Below, in pieces: positions 23,750 to 35,756 of a DNA stretch of 64,000 bases; the first letter of the stretch is position 1; the number at the start of each line of letters is the position of its first letter. The stretch is from Nereocystis luetkeana (lineage: Eukaryota; Sar; Phaeophyceae; Laminariales; Laminariaceae): positions 4,200,901 to 4,264,900 of the forward strand of contig JARUPZ010000019.1 of assembly GCA_031213475.1 (NCBI GenBank), written 5' to 3'. The translations under genes and the position numbers were made by a program. The notes beneath the pieces are model-generated. The model searched no databases. It saw only the letters and a program-made list of their open reading frames with translations, and was not told the origin of the DNA.

Positions 23750-23843
23750 AACCCTTTTAGAACCGCAGTCCCATTTTGGGGACAAACTACTCAAATTTCA
23801 AGTAGTTTGTCCCCAAAACGGGACTGCGGTTCGAAAGGGGTTA
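23750..23843. mobile_element. Family B hairpin MITE (B2)
   Basis: A canonical copy from AACCCTTTTAGAACC to GGTTCGAAAGGGGTT, with perfect GTCCCC/GGGGAC inner arms. Confidence 0.95.
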
Positions 23844-24258
23844 ACCTGAATGCTATGGGGTGACCAGTGCTTGGATGCTGTGGCTTGTGAGACCTCTAGG
23901 TTGATTCGGCCGGCTTGGATGCTGTTCTTGGAAAGGTTCTAGGCTGATTTGGCCGGCTCGGGATGCTGTGGCTTGGAAAAACTCTAGGTTGGTTGGGCCG
24001 CTTACAAAACACCCCTTAGCTAATCAGAGTGCGCGAATAGCCTACCTTGGGAAGATCCACTATCTGGGGGCAACCCCGGTTGGAGCGATACTATGAGTAC
24101 CAACCATGTGGTCTAATTTTTACTATTATTGTACTTCTTACGATCCGTAAAATTCATATTAACATGAAGCTATTGAAAAGACCAGCAAAGGAGACCTATA
24201 CGATACACCGCGTTTTTTTTTATTATTTTATAAAACGCTTGAAAAATCGATCCGTTTC

Positions 24259-25094
24259 TTAGACCTATGCCAATGGAAACGCGAAGTTCAAAAGTTTTTT
24301 TTCAAACATATCGCTTTAAAAAAACAGCCGAAAAATTTCTCGTACCGCCGCTGTGGGGAAAAAAGAGAAAAATGTTTGATTTTTTCTTTTTTTTTCCCCA
24401 ACGGCTGCAGGCGGCGCAATTTGTGTTTTTCTGGTCGCAAATTGTCAACACCGTGATCGAAACCAGCTCGTGCGACGATCGACCCTCGATCTCGACATAG
24501 ACTCAGCCCACGGCCAACCCACCCGGTATCTGGCAAGCCCAACGAGTATAGATGACGGCCTCGAAGATATCAGGCGGATCCATGGTCTAGGGGGCGAGAG
24601 CTTGCCGGCGGCGTCGTACGGTATCCTCCCAAACCTGAAAAAAAGACTATTTTTAGCCATTCGAGACGGATGGAGCAGTTTTGTCTTCTGTTTTGTGCAA
24701 ACCAGCGGCCAAATGTTTTTTTATCACACGCCTGGTCAGCTCCCGCCACATGACACCGGCCATGGTGTGAAGACGGTGACCCTAGGGTGGGTCGGAGCCC
24801 CTAACGAGCGCACTCCGTTCAGAATTCATGACGCAATCGTTGGTTTTGTTGATCGATGTCTGTCGAGGACTCGGAATCTCGCCGCTTCGAACCAAAGATC
24901 GGCCTGAGTTTTTCTCAAGCCGATGTTGGCCCAACATCGGCCCCAGATTTGCTTTTTTCGGGCTTTTCCAAAAGTTAGGAACTTTTTTTTTTTTTAGGTG
25001 GCCGATAGGAAGCGTGTTCTGAATTTTTTTGGCGGGTATCTTTGAAATTCAAACTTTTTTTTGCAACTTCGCTGTACCATTGGCATAAGTCTTA
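24259..25094. mobile_element. Family F transposon-like element (F1)
   Basis: It is about 836 bp with inverted ends TTAGACCTATGCCAATGG and CCATTGGCATAAGTCTTA. A second copy at 35757-36608 is nearly identical throughout. Neither codes for a recognisable transposase, so it is probably a non-autonomous DNA element. Open frames inside it match between the copies only because the DNA does. Confidence 0.82.
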
Positions 25095-25435
25095 TCTGAG
25101 GGAACTCCTTCTTGATACTGCTGTCGCGGCACTCTCGATCGCGACCTAAGGCAGTGCTGTCATGCTGTCATATTAATGGTAGCTCTTACAGTAGGGCCAG
25201 CCAACGTCCGGCAGATACCCAGGAGGCGAAAAATATTGATATTTATAGCGTGCCGCGGTTGGACAGCAGCTACCCTACAAGCTTTTGCTTGCTCTGGTAC
25301 GGGGAGTCACTAGCCTCTCGCTTCTTCATTTACCTTCTTCTCCCCGCCACGGGAGCGCCATGCTACCATCCCGTGCGTTCCCTCCTCCCCTCCCCGTCCC
25401 TCCCGCCCCTCCCCGTCCCTCCCCCTCCTCCGGCG

Positions 25436-25895
25436 TGATGATCAAAACACGGTCACCACACGCCACCTCACACCGCCACCCCCAACCCCACCCCCCCCCC
25501 CCGTCATCCAAGCAGACGCGGACCCCTCTCGGAGTCACGCCTCTCGTGTCCGTGGAAACCCCGTCAGGCGCTGCTGTCGGCGATATTCCCACCGCCTCCG
25601 CAACGCTCAGCCCATACGATAATGACGCCGCCGGGGCGACGGCGGTACCGGTTCACGCTACCAGCAAGGCGACATGGAGACGACCGCACGCGTATGTAGG
25701 CGTTCCTGACACGTACGTCGGTGTTCCTGTGGAGAGGGAAGAGGGGCCGCGCACGGCGTGTGTCGCTCACCCGGTGGACTCGCGCATCGGTGTAGTTCGC
25801 GGCGACATAACTTTGGGAGTTGACGGGAACCTGGACGAAGCCAGAGCTTGTGCCCGCGAAAGCGCTAGGAAGGATAACGACTCGTTCGGCGCTCG
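25436..25895 (+). CDS. Putative gene, first exon: Pro/Ser/Ala-rich protein
   Basis: It opens MIKTRSPHATSHRHPQ (G at position -3), continues through a Pro-rich part to a more ordinary stretch ending ITLGVDGNLDEARACARESA RKDND, and reaches a good donor CTCG|GTGAGT at 25896 in phase 2. An in-frame ATG lies upstream at about 25360 within a pyrimidine tract that could instead be an intron end or leader. No family is recognised. It probably joins the 26.3-26.9 kb exon, but the obvious acceptor there (GTAGCAG at 26360) is phase 1. A short middle exon or a miscounted homopolymer would explain this. Confidence 0.5.
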
Positions 25896-26360
25896 GTGAG
25901 TGGAGGGAGGCGGTGGGGGCGGGGCAGGTGGGGGTCCGTGCGAGGTTGTCGGTGCGACAACGCGTGGTCGCCGGTTTTTTCGTGTTGAAATCTGTTGGGC
26001 GTTGAATGGATTCTTGCTTGTTGCGGTTGCTGGTGGGTGGATGTCTTCTTGATGGTCGGTAACAAAAAAGTCTTCTTTGTTTTATTTTGAGGTCGATGTC
26101 TAGGCACGTTTGGCGGGGATTTTTCGTCCGTATGGTACTCCGCTGCCGACATTAGCCGCATCATCATAAGGTTGATACGAGCGTTATTATGTTATTATGT
26201 ACCTGGTACATGTCACCGCCGGGGAAAAGCCCCGTCTGTGACAATAAGAGTTTGCCGCCTTCGCCAGCAGTAACTAAAATGTTACCTCTTTTCACTATAG
26301 CTGTACTCCCCCCCCCCCCCCCCCCCCCTCCCGCGCGCGCCGCTCTGTTTGGCGTAGCAG

Positions 26361-26884
26361 ATCGATCGGCGATGCCGTCTTCCCCTCACATGGCAGTTCA
26401 CACCCTACATACTCCCGACATGTGCCCCCCACCCTCCCCTGCCCCATGGTCCACCCCCCCCCCCCCGCCCCCCCCCCCTCCACGAAAAACGCCATTGTAC
26501 AACATATTTCACCCCAGCTTCGCCGAAGAACACGCGCGAATTCGAGTGGCGGCAGAGGCTAGAGAGTTAGAGGTCGCCCGCTTTAACGCTAAGCGCTCCG
26601 ATGCGCAAGGTCTCGACATGCGGCCTCACCCGGGAAACCGACTCGAGCCACCCACGCAGCAGGGTCTCTATGGGGAAAAGGCGCTTGCCTTCGAGGGCGG
26701 AAGCGGCGGAGACAAGTCGAAAGCGAAGGAGGCGGGGGCGGGGACGGAGACGGGGGATAAGGGAGAGGGTGGGGGGGAGAAGATTTTCGCGTCCGGGGGG
26801 TATGAGCCTGCGGAGTACCAGCCCGTGGACTACGAGTGTGCGGAGTATAAGTCGGTGTACGAGACCACGACAAAAGACAAGTAG
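26361..26884 (+). CDS. Putative gene, last exon: Pro-rich, acidic Tyr-repeat C-terminus
   Basis: The frame is open from 26189 to the TAG at 26884; I start the exon after the C-tract and GTAGCAG acceptor, which is a guess. After a poly-Pro stretch comes IFHPSFAEEHARIRVAAEAR and more charged sequence, which looks like real coding. Next is a Gly/Lys/Glu-rich part, then a C-terminus with Tyr every five residues (GGYEPAEYQPVDYECAEYKS). No known domain is recognised. Poly-C here also makes long Pro frames by chance, so the N-terminal part is doubtful. Confidence 0.5.
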
Positions 26885-27200
26885 CGGAGCGGAGCGGGGC
26901 GGGACGGGGCGGGACGGGGTGGGCCGGAGAGAGACCGGGCGTGCCGGAGCTGAGCGGGCCTGAAATTGGAGATAAGTCGGAGATAGAGCGGAACTAGGCG
27001 GGAGAAGAAGCGGAGCTGAGTGAATGAGAAGCGGGGCGAAAGCGGAGCGAAAGCGGAGCGAAAGCGGAGCGAAAGCGGAGCGAAAGCGGGGCTAAGAGAA
27101 GCTAGGGTGTGAGCTACGCGGAGAAAAAGTGGAGAAAAAGCGGAGAAAAAGCGGAGAAAGCGCGGAGCAGAACCGGAGCAACGCGGAGCAGAGCCGAGCA
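26885..27200. repeat. GC-rich and purine-rich minisatellite
   Basis: Directly after the stop codon come GGGGCGGGAC repeats, then about five units of the 11-bp GCGGAGCGAAA at about 27036-27090, then GCGGAGAAAAA units to about 27160. The pairs of long open frames on both strands here arise from the repeat. Confidence 0.88.
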
Positions 27201-27734
27201 AAGAGAACTGGGGCAGCAACTACCGCAAACGAATGACCGCGAATGGACGAGCGAACGAACGAAGGAGGAAGTGACAGCATGCCCTTGGGGGGAAGGGGGG
27301 GGGTCAGTCATGTCCTGTATAGGGCAGGGGAGGGGGGGGGAGGGGGGCAGCAGGCATCCCATCCGTATATGTGAATGCCGGCAGTATGGTACAGGCATGC
27401 TACGATAGATGCGCCTTCTCTCCTTCACATCGGTGGGCTATCTGCTCTTCTTCACACCGACACACCGCACAACGGCACGCAGCGCGCAAAAATTCCGGCA
27501 AGTGTCGCAGAAGAAAGAGCGGAGGGGCAGGGAAGGTGCCGATGGGCCGGCGCCGACCAAGCGCGGCCGCGGGGGGTTTCCTTACGAACGGAGGCTTTTG
27601 GAGCGCCACGCTACAATGATACGCCTCCCACAAAGGGTTGTGTGCTTGCATCCTGGAGGTCGTTTGGCCTGGGGGCGGAATTACGCACGCACGAGGTGTG
27701 CTTGAATTCGGTGGTCGTGTTGCACGGGTGGGGG

Positions 27735-27780
27735 GGTGCTCGTATCATGCATGGCCGTAGCCGTATGAACATAGGGAGGG
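27735..27780 (-). mobile_element. Family C 3' fragment
   Basis: The minus-strand sense reads CGGCCATGCATGATACGAGC followed by a C-tract. It lies inside a 232-codon plus-strand open frame at 27375-28073, which makes that frame unlikely to be a gene. Confidence 0.65.
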
Positions 27781-28209
27781 TTTTTGGCGAGGGGCTTGGT
27801 GGAAATGGACGTATTACCATACCTTCTGCCCACCTCGGACATGTAATTAGACGCTTTTTATGGCTCGTTTTCGTTTTCGAGGAAAAGCGCACAGAAATTG
27901 TACGTACACATGCAGCGAGGAGTTCATTATTGTGCGTGTTTCGAAGATTCGTGTATTTTCGAGAAAGATGTGTTGCGCAAACAAAAATTAACCCCCTTTG
28001 CGTACTTTCGACTTCATTTTTTTCTTTTCTTGTAAACCTTTTGCGTATTTGTCGTGACTTTTCGTGCGTTTAACCATATGGTTGACGCACGGTAGCATTT
28101 GTCGTGATTTTTCGTGCCCTCTGACCCAATGGTTGACGAAACGAGAGAAGAGATTGGGTCCAGACAAGATCACGACCTAAGCTGACGATCTTGGCAACCA
28201 ACATTTTTT

Positions 28210-28303
28210 AACCCTTTTAGGACTGCAGTCCCGTTTTGAGAACACACTACTTACAATTTGACTGGTTTGTCCCCAAAACGAGACTGCTGTTCTAAAAGGG
28301 TTA
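28210..28303. mobile_element. Family B hairpin MITE (B3)
   Basis: AACCCTTTTAGGACTGCAGT to TGCTGTTCTAAAAGGGTTA. The left arm is more diverged (TTTTGAGAACA) than the right. Confidence 0.9.
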
Positions 28304-28739
28304 AATGTTGAGGTCTGCGGGCCTTCAGGGACATGCCGTTGTTTTTTGTGGACAATTAGTAATATGCCCCTTTAGATTCGCACTCCCGTTCCGTGGACTA
28401 ATCACCTGCAACTAGAGTCAAATGTATGTTTCTGCACACTGACTGCGGTTATCTGAAATGGTTGAACCTCAGCTACGTACGTACTCACTGGATGTGAGAT
28501 CGACAGCAGGCTCTCGTGGTTATTTTTTTTTTTGCGTGTGTGTGTTGGATCCCCCGTTGCGGTGGGGAACAATTTCGAATGACAAAAAACGACACCTCGC
28601 GAACGCCGAGTAGACGCAAAAGCGCCGAGGAGGAGGAGGACGAGGAGGAGGCGCGTCGAAGACCAGTGCGTTGTTGGTTCCTGCGTGGGTTAGAGGTACA
28701 AGGAGGCGCTGGTATTTATGGGTAGGTTCGCAGCACACC

Positions 28740-28925
28740 TAACGACGTGAGTCGACGAGATAAGAAAAGCACTGAGCCCTTGTCGTGATAAACGTGCAAG
28801 GCGCGACGCACCGGTGTTCGAGGGGGGGGGGGAGAAGAGCCCATCGTGTCACCCCGGGTTTGAGTGAGAGACTACGGAGGGAGGTGGAGAAAGAAGGGCA
28901 AGGATAATAAATGGGATGGACAAAA
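28740..28925 (+). mobile_element. SINE J tail copy
   Basis: It matches 61200-61400: GAGTCGACGAG near the start, GGGGAGAAGAGCC in the middle, and GATAATAAATGGGATG at the end, followed by CAAAAACACACAC. The tRNA-like head seen in the 61-kb copy is absent. Confidence 0.7.
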
Positions 28926-29202
28926 ACACACACACAACAACAAACACAAACACATTCGGATGGTTGCATCAGCAGCAGCAGCAGCAGCAGCTGTATCATC
29001 CCATATGTAGTGCACGTGCTGCTGTAGATTGTTTCGTATATTTCCATTTGTGCCAATATTCTCGGTGGGAAGGTCGGGTTTTTAACGCTCCCAAAAGCAG
29101 CGAGCATTGCTGACATCCACCGGGTGCTGTTTTTGTGCAGTACCTATACCTCAGAGGGTGCTCGGCAAATACGTAGAGAAAATGAAAACACAGTCAGTCC
29201 TT

Positions 29203-29296
29203 AACCCTGTTAGAACTGCAGTCCGGTTTTGGGGACAATTTATTCAAATTCTAAGTAGTTTGTCCCCAAAACGGGACTGCGGTACTAAAAGGGTTA
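29203..29296. mobile_element. Family B hairpin MITE (B4)
   Basis: AACCCTGTTAGAACTGCAGT to TGCGGTACTAAAAGGGTT; point changes only. Confidence 0.92.
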
Positions 29297-29433
29297 AAAG
29301 GTGGAAAAAAAACATGGAGATTCGGTGGGATTTCTGGACGAAGTAACGAAAAGCGAGTATTCTTTGTTCTTGTTTTTGAAGTCTACTCGCTTTTGTTTAT
29401 ATGGTATGCCCCCCCCCCCCCCTGCCCCCGTCT

Positions 29434-29519
29434 CGTTCGAAGGGATGCGTGGTCAACGGTCAAATGACAAGGCAAGCAGCAAATGAATACGCCTCTCCCC
29501 CCCCCCCCCCCCCCCCCCC
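29434..29519 (+). mobile_element. LINE-1 3' fragment with poly(C) tail
   Basis: It carries the last codons of the LINE-1 ORF (GGCAAGCAGCAAATGA, i.e. Lys-Ala-Ser-Ser-Lys-stop), then ATACGCCTCT, then a run of about 19 C. Severely 5'-truncated. Confidence 0.75.
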
Positions 29520-29650
29520 GACTAGATAGCAGCGAGAAAACGATGGTGATCCTGCAGTAGTAGGAGATAGATGGTGGCCACAGGTGGCGAAACAGCAGTG
29601 GATAAGATTTAGTTTATCCAAAAATCATGGAAGATGTGGAAACAACGCGG

Positions 29651-29791
29651 TGAGCGCCCAACTGTTGGAGGTGTCTCCGCTAGAGGTGTAGGAGCGGTAC
29701 TCGCGTCTCGCGGAAGGGATGCTTGGTCAATGATCAAATGACTTGTCATAAGGCAAGCAACAAATGAGTACGCCCCCCCCCCCCCCCCCCC
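29651..29791 (+). mobile_element. LINE-1 3' fragment with poly(C) tail
   Basis: It starts near GCGCCCAACTGTTGGAGG and ends GGCAAGCAACAAATGAGTAC, G, then about 19 C. It is the same orientation as the fragment 150 bp upstream and a separate insertion, since both have their own tail. Confidence 0.8.
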
Positions 29792-30776
29792 TCCTGTCTG
29801 CGTCTCGCAAATGGGCGCCAGGTACTGGTATTTTCGAGTGTGGAATCGGGAAGTTTTCTCGCGTGCCCCTGGCCACCCCGTGTGCTTTTTTTCAATCTTT
29901 TTTTTTGTCGATATGTAGGGTGTACCTCATGATGTACAGGTATATTATACGTACTTGTATGCGCAAGTGCCTCTGAGTTAAACGTATGATAGGCAGATGC
30001 TCCGGACAGAGGGCCGTTTAGTCTGGATATCGATGCCTTCGCGCTCCCGGTATTTTTCCGTCCAGACCGTATTTATTTCTCCCGTCGGAATAAGGCCCGC
30101 AACGTTCCACGACGAGGGTGTAATATGGGACTTGTTTCAACCATTATCCAACACCGTACAAATATTTCTGCTGGTTTCGCAGCTTTTTCCTCGACGAAAT
30201 CTTCGATCTCACAGCTGACAGCTGAATGAAGTGTGCTTCTTGACTTCGAAAAAAAAAAAATGGAAAAATGGAAAAATGGAAAAATGAAACACACAACAAA
30301 TGGTTCTATGATACGTAATGGTTGCAGGTTGCAGGTTTTTTGCTGTCTACTATTCTTTTTTTTTCCTCAACACCATACGTACGACAAATGCTTCTGCTGG
30401 TTTATCGGGGGGGGGTTCTGTCTTTTTTCTTGATTTTTTTTTTTTTTTTTCCCGACGCCACATCAGCAGTATTAATAGTAACATTTCTGCTGGTTGGGGG
30501 GTGGGGGAGTTCCTCTGTTTTTACCTGTCCTCCAGCTCCTTTTTGGTCAATATTCTCGAGCACAGGTGGCATCTGTGTGGCGCTCCCACGACGTTAAATC
30601 TCGGACCCCAACTACCCCAACAACTATCCGTATGGGAATATGGCGATCACACACAGCAGTTACACCCATCCATTATACAAGTATACCAGGTACCAGACAC
30701 TCGGTTACGATTACGAGGCAAGAATATGTCCAGCACCCTGAAAACTCGCGAGTTTTTTTTTTGGCGCTCGGTGACG

Positions 30777-30865
30777 TTTTAGGACCGCAGTCCCGTTTCG
30801 GGGACAAATTATTCAGAATTTGACTGGTTCGTCCGCAAAACGGGACTGCGGTTCTAAAGGGATTA
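30777..30865. mobile_element. Family B hairpin MITE (B5)
   Basis: TTTTAGGACCGCAGTCCCG to CGGGACTGCGGTTCTAAAG. The end trinucleotides are shorter than usual. Confidence 0.9.
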
Positions 30866-31156
30866 AGCTGAAAAACAAAATATGGTTACATATTGATGAT
30901 GGCGTGGGGGGGGGGGGGGTCACACTACGACCGGTATGTACCAGTCTGATCGTAAATATGTAAGTGGCCTTTGTATGGTCACAAAATAAATGTCAAAATG
31001 TACACCATCTATTTTGGTCAGACCGGTAACTATGTTAGCAGAAGTAACGACCGCTGTACCCGTTTTTTTTGTGTTGTTTCGCCCGACTATTTCGGCGTGT
31101 GTGTTTGTTTTGTTTTTTTTTGCAGTTTGTGAAGAGATCAACTACTACTTAACTAC

Positions 31157-31400
31157 TACTGTACTGTACTGTACTGTACTGTACTGTACTGTACTGTACT
31201 GTACTGTACTGTACTGTACTGTACTGTACTGTACTGTACTGTACTGTACTGTACTGTACTGTACTGTACTGTACTGTACTGTACTGTACTGTACTGTACT
31301 GTACTGTACTGTACTGTACTGTACTGTACTGTACTGTACTGTACTGTTCTGTACTGTACTGTACTGTACTGTACTGTACTGTACTGTACTGTACTGTACT
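31157..31400. repeat. (TACTG)n satellite, about 48 units
   Basis: A pentamer array that is almost pure; one unit has TTCTG near 31346. It is preceded by ACTACTACTTAACTACTACT. It produces a Cys-Thr-Val-Leu-Tyr frame that is not a gene. Confidence 0.98.
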
Positions 31401-31689
31401 TACTATTAATCGGTGTGTTCTACATTAAACCGTTCTTTCTGAGCTGTGCTGCTGTACTGTAGTTTTCTACTACAGTTTTGTACTGTACTGTACGGTAGAT
31501 GATCTAGATATTCACCTGCCGGTATATGAGAGATATATTAATAGGAGTTGTGCGTTGTACAAACTCTGTATTTTAATCGTACAGATTCAACCCAAACCCA
31601 GGAAACATGTCCTACGCGGTACATACGGTTGTACGGCGGACTGAACAGAATATGATCATCAATAATGAGCGCGTGTCTGACAGGTGTTC

Positions 31690-34600
31690 TCCGCATTTAG
31701 TGTTCTCCGCATTAAACCGTATTTTTTTCCGTTTTTCTATATAATACCCGTCGACATCCAACACAACCAGTGTCCGTGCCTATTCTTGATTCTTCGATCT
31801 TAGACTGTAGAGAGATACAACAAACTATGTGGTCACGATATGTACAACTGTTTAACACTGAGTGAGGTACTGCTACAGCAGCAGTCATTACCCTGTTTAT
31901 ATGTACGTACGCACGTACTGGCGTTGTTTCTTTAGCTCTTTCTACAAGAACAGACACACACATACAAGTATCTGCCACATGCCCCCCCCCCCCCTGCTGC
32001 GGGGGGGCTCGACAGTTTTCTCGTCTCTTTTTCCTTTCTTTCTTTCGATTTGTTGTACTCCGTATATGTTTTGTTTCTTGTTTTTTTCGTTTCTCTTATT
32101 ATCTCTCTCTTTCGTAGAATGTGTATGTCGTGCCTGTCGTGTCCAGTATAGTGAGATGTCTCTGCATTGTCTACTCTTCTTACAGACAGCAGTACTGCAT
32201 ACCTGGTACTGCTCAACGTGGTATCTCTGCTGAGGCGTAGTTTTGTGACCACAGAGCTTGTATCTCTCTAGGATTGAAGCATCGGCACGGGCACTGGTTG
32301 TGCTGGATGTCCACGGGTAGAAAGGACGGTTCAATGTGAAGAACACACAGACATGGTACTCGTAGACAATGTGCAATACCATGTCATCGCACCGGAACAG
32401 GCAATGGTACACCTGGTACACTCGTAGACATTGCGCGATGCCATGTCATCGTACCGGAACAGGCACGACATACACATTCTATGAAAGAGAGAAAGATCGA
32501 AAAATCGAAAGAAACCGAACAGAGGGAAACAAATATCAATAGCAGAAAATGGCAAGCATAATAATAATAGCAGAAAAAGCAAAGAACGAAAGAAAGGGTG
32601 TCGTGCCACCCAGAAGGAGAAGGAGATACGTGGCAGACAACACAAAAACAAGCAGAAGCAGGAAGAAACAACACCGCCACACATAGACAGAGCAAGACTA
32701 CGTATACAGCAGTAGTAACATACCAGGTATATATCATGATTTAGTCGGAATCGATTATTATCTCCCCGAGGTGCGGACTTTCCCTTGTCATCATCTTATT
32801 ATCCCCTTTGGAACTGCATCCATCCACGCCTTTTTTTTTAGGAAAACTATTTGAATTTTCTTGGGAATGGGACCCAGACCTATACGAGGCAGTGTTCTCT
32901 TGTTGTGGTAAAACGATGAAAAGGGTTGGTGCCGGGGTGTTCAGAAGTGTTGTGCTGCTTTGCTGTAGGATTGATCGTCCTCATCGGGATCGTCATCGTC
33001 GTCGTCATTTATTATACGATCACCATAATTGAGTTCTTCCCTCTTATTTTCGTCGATGATAGATGTTTTTGTTTCAAGACAAAAAACACACACTCAAACA
33101 CTTTTTTCGCGATTTTGCTCTTTTCCCCCGTACGATGTACCTGGTATATATACTAGTAACTGCAAAAATTGTTCCAGCGTGTACTAATTCCAAGTAATTT
33201 ATCCCGAAAAACGTGGATGGGGGCAGTTGCTAATAACTAACAAAAGGCGCTAATTTCATCCGTCTAGGACTGCACTCCCCTTGTTGTGGGGATAAAACAC
33301 TTGGAATTAGAGTTAGATTTAGGTTTCTGTAGGGACACTTTAGTTTTTCGTTCTTCCAGTTTTGTTTTCGTTTGTTTCTTTCGTTTTTTCTCTTTTTCAT
33401 TGAATGTGTGTGTGTCGTGCCTGTCGTATCCAGTACGGAGGACAAGGCATCGCATACATGTATTCTCTGCTTATGACTGCAAGAACAGTCGTATGTTGTC
33501 GACAGACCTCGCTGTGTCGTAGTTTTTGTGACCACACGAACAAGAAGAGCTTGTATTCTACCTGAATCAACACTGCTGTGTGTTCTTCACATTAAACCGT
33601 TTTTTCTACCCGTCGACATCCAGCGCAACCAGTGTCCGTGCCGATTCTTTAATGTGATCCTCAAGAGACACAACAAGTTATGTCACAAAAATACGCCACA
33701 GAGATACTATTAATATTAATAGATTGTTATGACGTAATAAGCAGTACCAGGTATAAATAATAGTAAGGCTCATGGCTCATAACCTACTAGGTACTGGTAA
33801 GGCGATTGGCGTGTGTGCCAGCTCGTAGCTGGTGTGTACGCCTAGACTCGATTGCCGATGGCCGGCAATACACAGTCAAAATGTTCGAGGCAAACACGTA
33901 GTCACTGTCAGGTGACTTGTACGTGAAGCTTCAAAATAGAAGAGAAGAAGAAGAAGATGGTGTGGTGACCCCAAGCCACATTGTTGATTGATTGCTCAGC
34001 TGGAAGCTGATGATGGTGAGCAAAAGTAGACTTAAGCAGTATTACCCTAACGAGGGGACGTATTGGAGATGATACTTGTAAGTAACCATCTGTCGTTACT
34101 TGATAATACAGAGTCGTCTGGTATACATAGCGTAGCATACGTACCACAAGCAGCCTTGTTTGACGTGTATCGTATTGTTGCTGTAGTTACTTTAACTAGT
34201 ACGTACGTAGCTTGAGTGTGTGACAAACAACAGTTTACAAGCTGTGTCGTTACTGATATGTGATGAAGTATATGTACAGTATCGTACGTACGGAAGTACA
34301 TGTGTACATGTAGCGGGACTGTCATATCCAGTATCCCTCTTAGAACCGGTAAGGTTCGAGATTTGCCACAGGGTACTGATTTGAGCGCACCCTAGCAGTT
34401 GAGCTGTTGGAGTAACAATATTGGCTACCGGCTAGGGTCATGGATTGATTGGGGTGGTATCTTTTCTGTTTTTGTTATTTTTGTTGCAAGCACAAGCACG
34501 CATCGTCCCCGCCCACATAAGCCCACTCTACATCTGCTCATCATCATCAGCCCATCTGCTGAGCACAATCAATCAACACTAACCAGGAGTCGCCAACAAC

Positions 34601-35150
34601 ATATCTTTATCTTACAGAGAAGCTTACACATACAAGTTTGCTTAACGGCAGCTTAAGCGTTTGCCCTCTCCAGATTGTGTCTTGTCGGCCATCGATAAGC
34701 GGATCTGAGCGTATACCAGCCACGAGCTGACACACGCTACGCGTACACCAGCTTCGAGCTGACACACGCAAATCACATTGTTTAAGAAATAACGCAATGT
34801 TCATGTCATCATACCGAATACGACAGACACGACAATCACATTCTATAAACCAGAGATGACAAAAGGAAACAAAAAAAAGAAAAAAACAGAAAGCAAAGAA
34901 ACAAATCAAAGAGAAAAGGAGAAGGAAAGATGAAAGAAAAATATGTCGCGCCTCCCTCTGGAGATGTGGCTGACACCTGAAGAGAACGAGCTAAAGAAAC
35001 AGCACCACTACATATTACCGTACATACAAACAGAGCAAGACTAGGAACCAAGGGAAATATCTCTCTAGGATCGAAGACAATCGGCACCGCGGGCACTGGT
35101 TGTGCTGGATGTCGACGGTTTATTAATGGTGTAAAGAACACAAACAGCAG
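31690..35150. mobile_element. Family G repeat cluster, mixed orientation
   Basis: Copies carry GTGTTCTTCACATTAAACCG, then CCCGTCGACATCCAGC, then CCAGTGTCCGTGCC. They occur forward at about 31690-31830 and 33575-33710 and inverted at about 32230-32345 and 35060-35140. A linked body (AGAATGTGTATGTCGTGCCT) occurs at about 32115 and 33400 forward and at about 32465 and 34820 inverted. The inverted neighbours could form large hairpins. No coding domain; probably a non-autonomous element or LTR-like remnant. Confidence 0.6.
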
Positions 35151-35756
35151 CAGTCGCAGTGCACTACTATTCTTATTGTGCTTGCCATCGGGTAATGTGT
35201 AGTGTTGTTCTAAAAAAAGATAACAATAGTACTGCAGTCCCGTCATCAGGGGTCTGTGAGTGAGTGAGTGAGTGAGTATTGTAAGGCTTACTAGAAATAA
35301 TAGTGCGGGTAGTAGTATTCGTACGTAAGTGTTAGAGTGTTTGCGATATACTTTGTTTACTTTTTACTTCTTCAAAAAATCTCCCGAGGGTTTTTTTTAG
35401 GTAACCTTGTGAAGAAAAAAAAGAAGAAAAAGCTGAAGGAGGGGGGCGAGAGTGTTAAAAGGCAGCTATTAAGGATCACGCTTATCGGAAGAATTTTTTT
35501 CCCCAAATTTTCGACATTTTTTTCGTGCAATTTTTCAATCTTGATCCATATTATTTCCTGATTTTTTTTCCAAATGTATGTGTGAAATTTAACGAACTTG
35601 ATTTTTTTGCTTCTTCTGGAGAATTTCACGAATAGTGACAGAACGCCTCCTTATATTGATACATATCTCCAATTATTTCCAAACGATGGAAATTATGAAA
35701 AAAACACTCTGCGATAAGAATGAGCCCAATAATCGGTTACCCTTTTTTCTCACCAG

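Larger units (their letters stand above)
17904..24258. other. Intergenic; no supported gene
   Basis: I find a dozen or so TACCWGGTA motifs, CAG-type triplets near 19080-19110, a clustered CGACCGTTCG repeat near 20090-20135, a (CACGCAAG)-type 12-bp repeat at 21739-21793, a C-tract near 21152 and a family B copy at 23750. A 93-nt frame at 18271-18363 (MVTHTPRKEEVSLEVEA..., ending at TACCAG|GTATGT) could be a first exon, but I found no partner. A 122-residue plus frame at 23120-23488 is Cys-containing but unrecognised. Confidence 0.45.

Noticed and set aside
27375..28073. 232-residue plus-strand frame
   Set aside because: It contains a family C fragment and a G-tract, has no recognisable domain, and the region has competing open frames.
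30990..31409. 139-residue frame of repeating Cys-Thr-Val-Leu-Tyr
   Set aside because: It is a translation of the (TACTG)n satellite.
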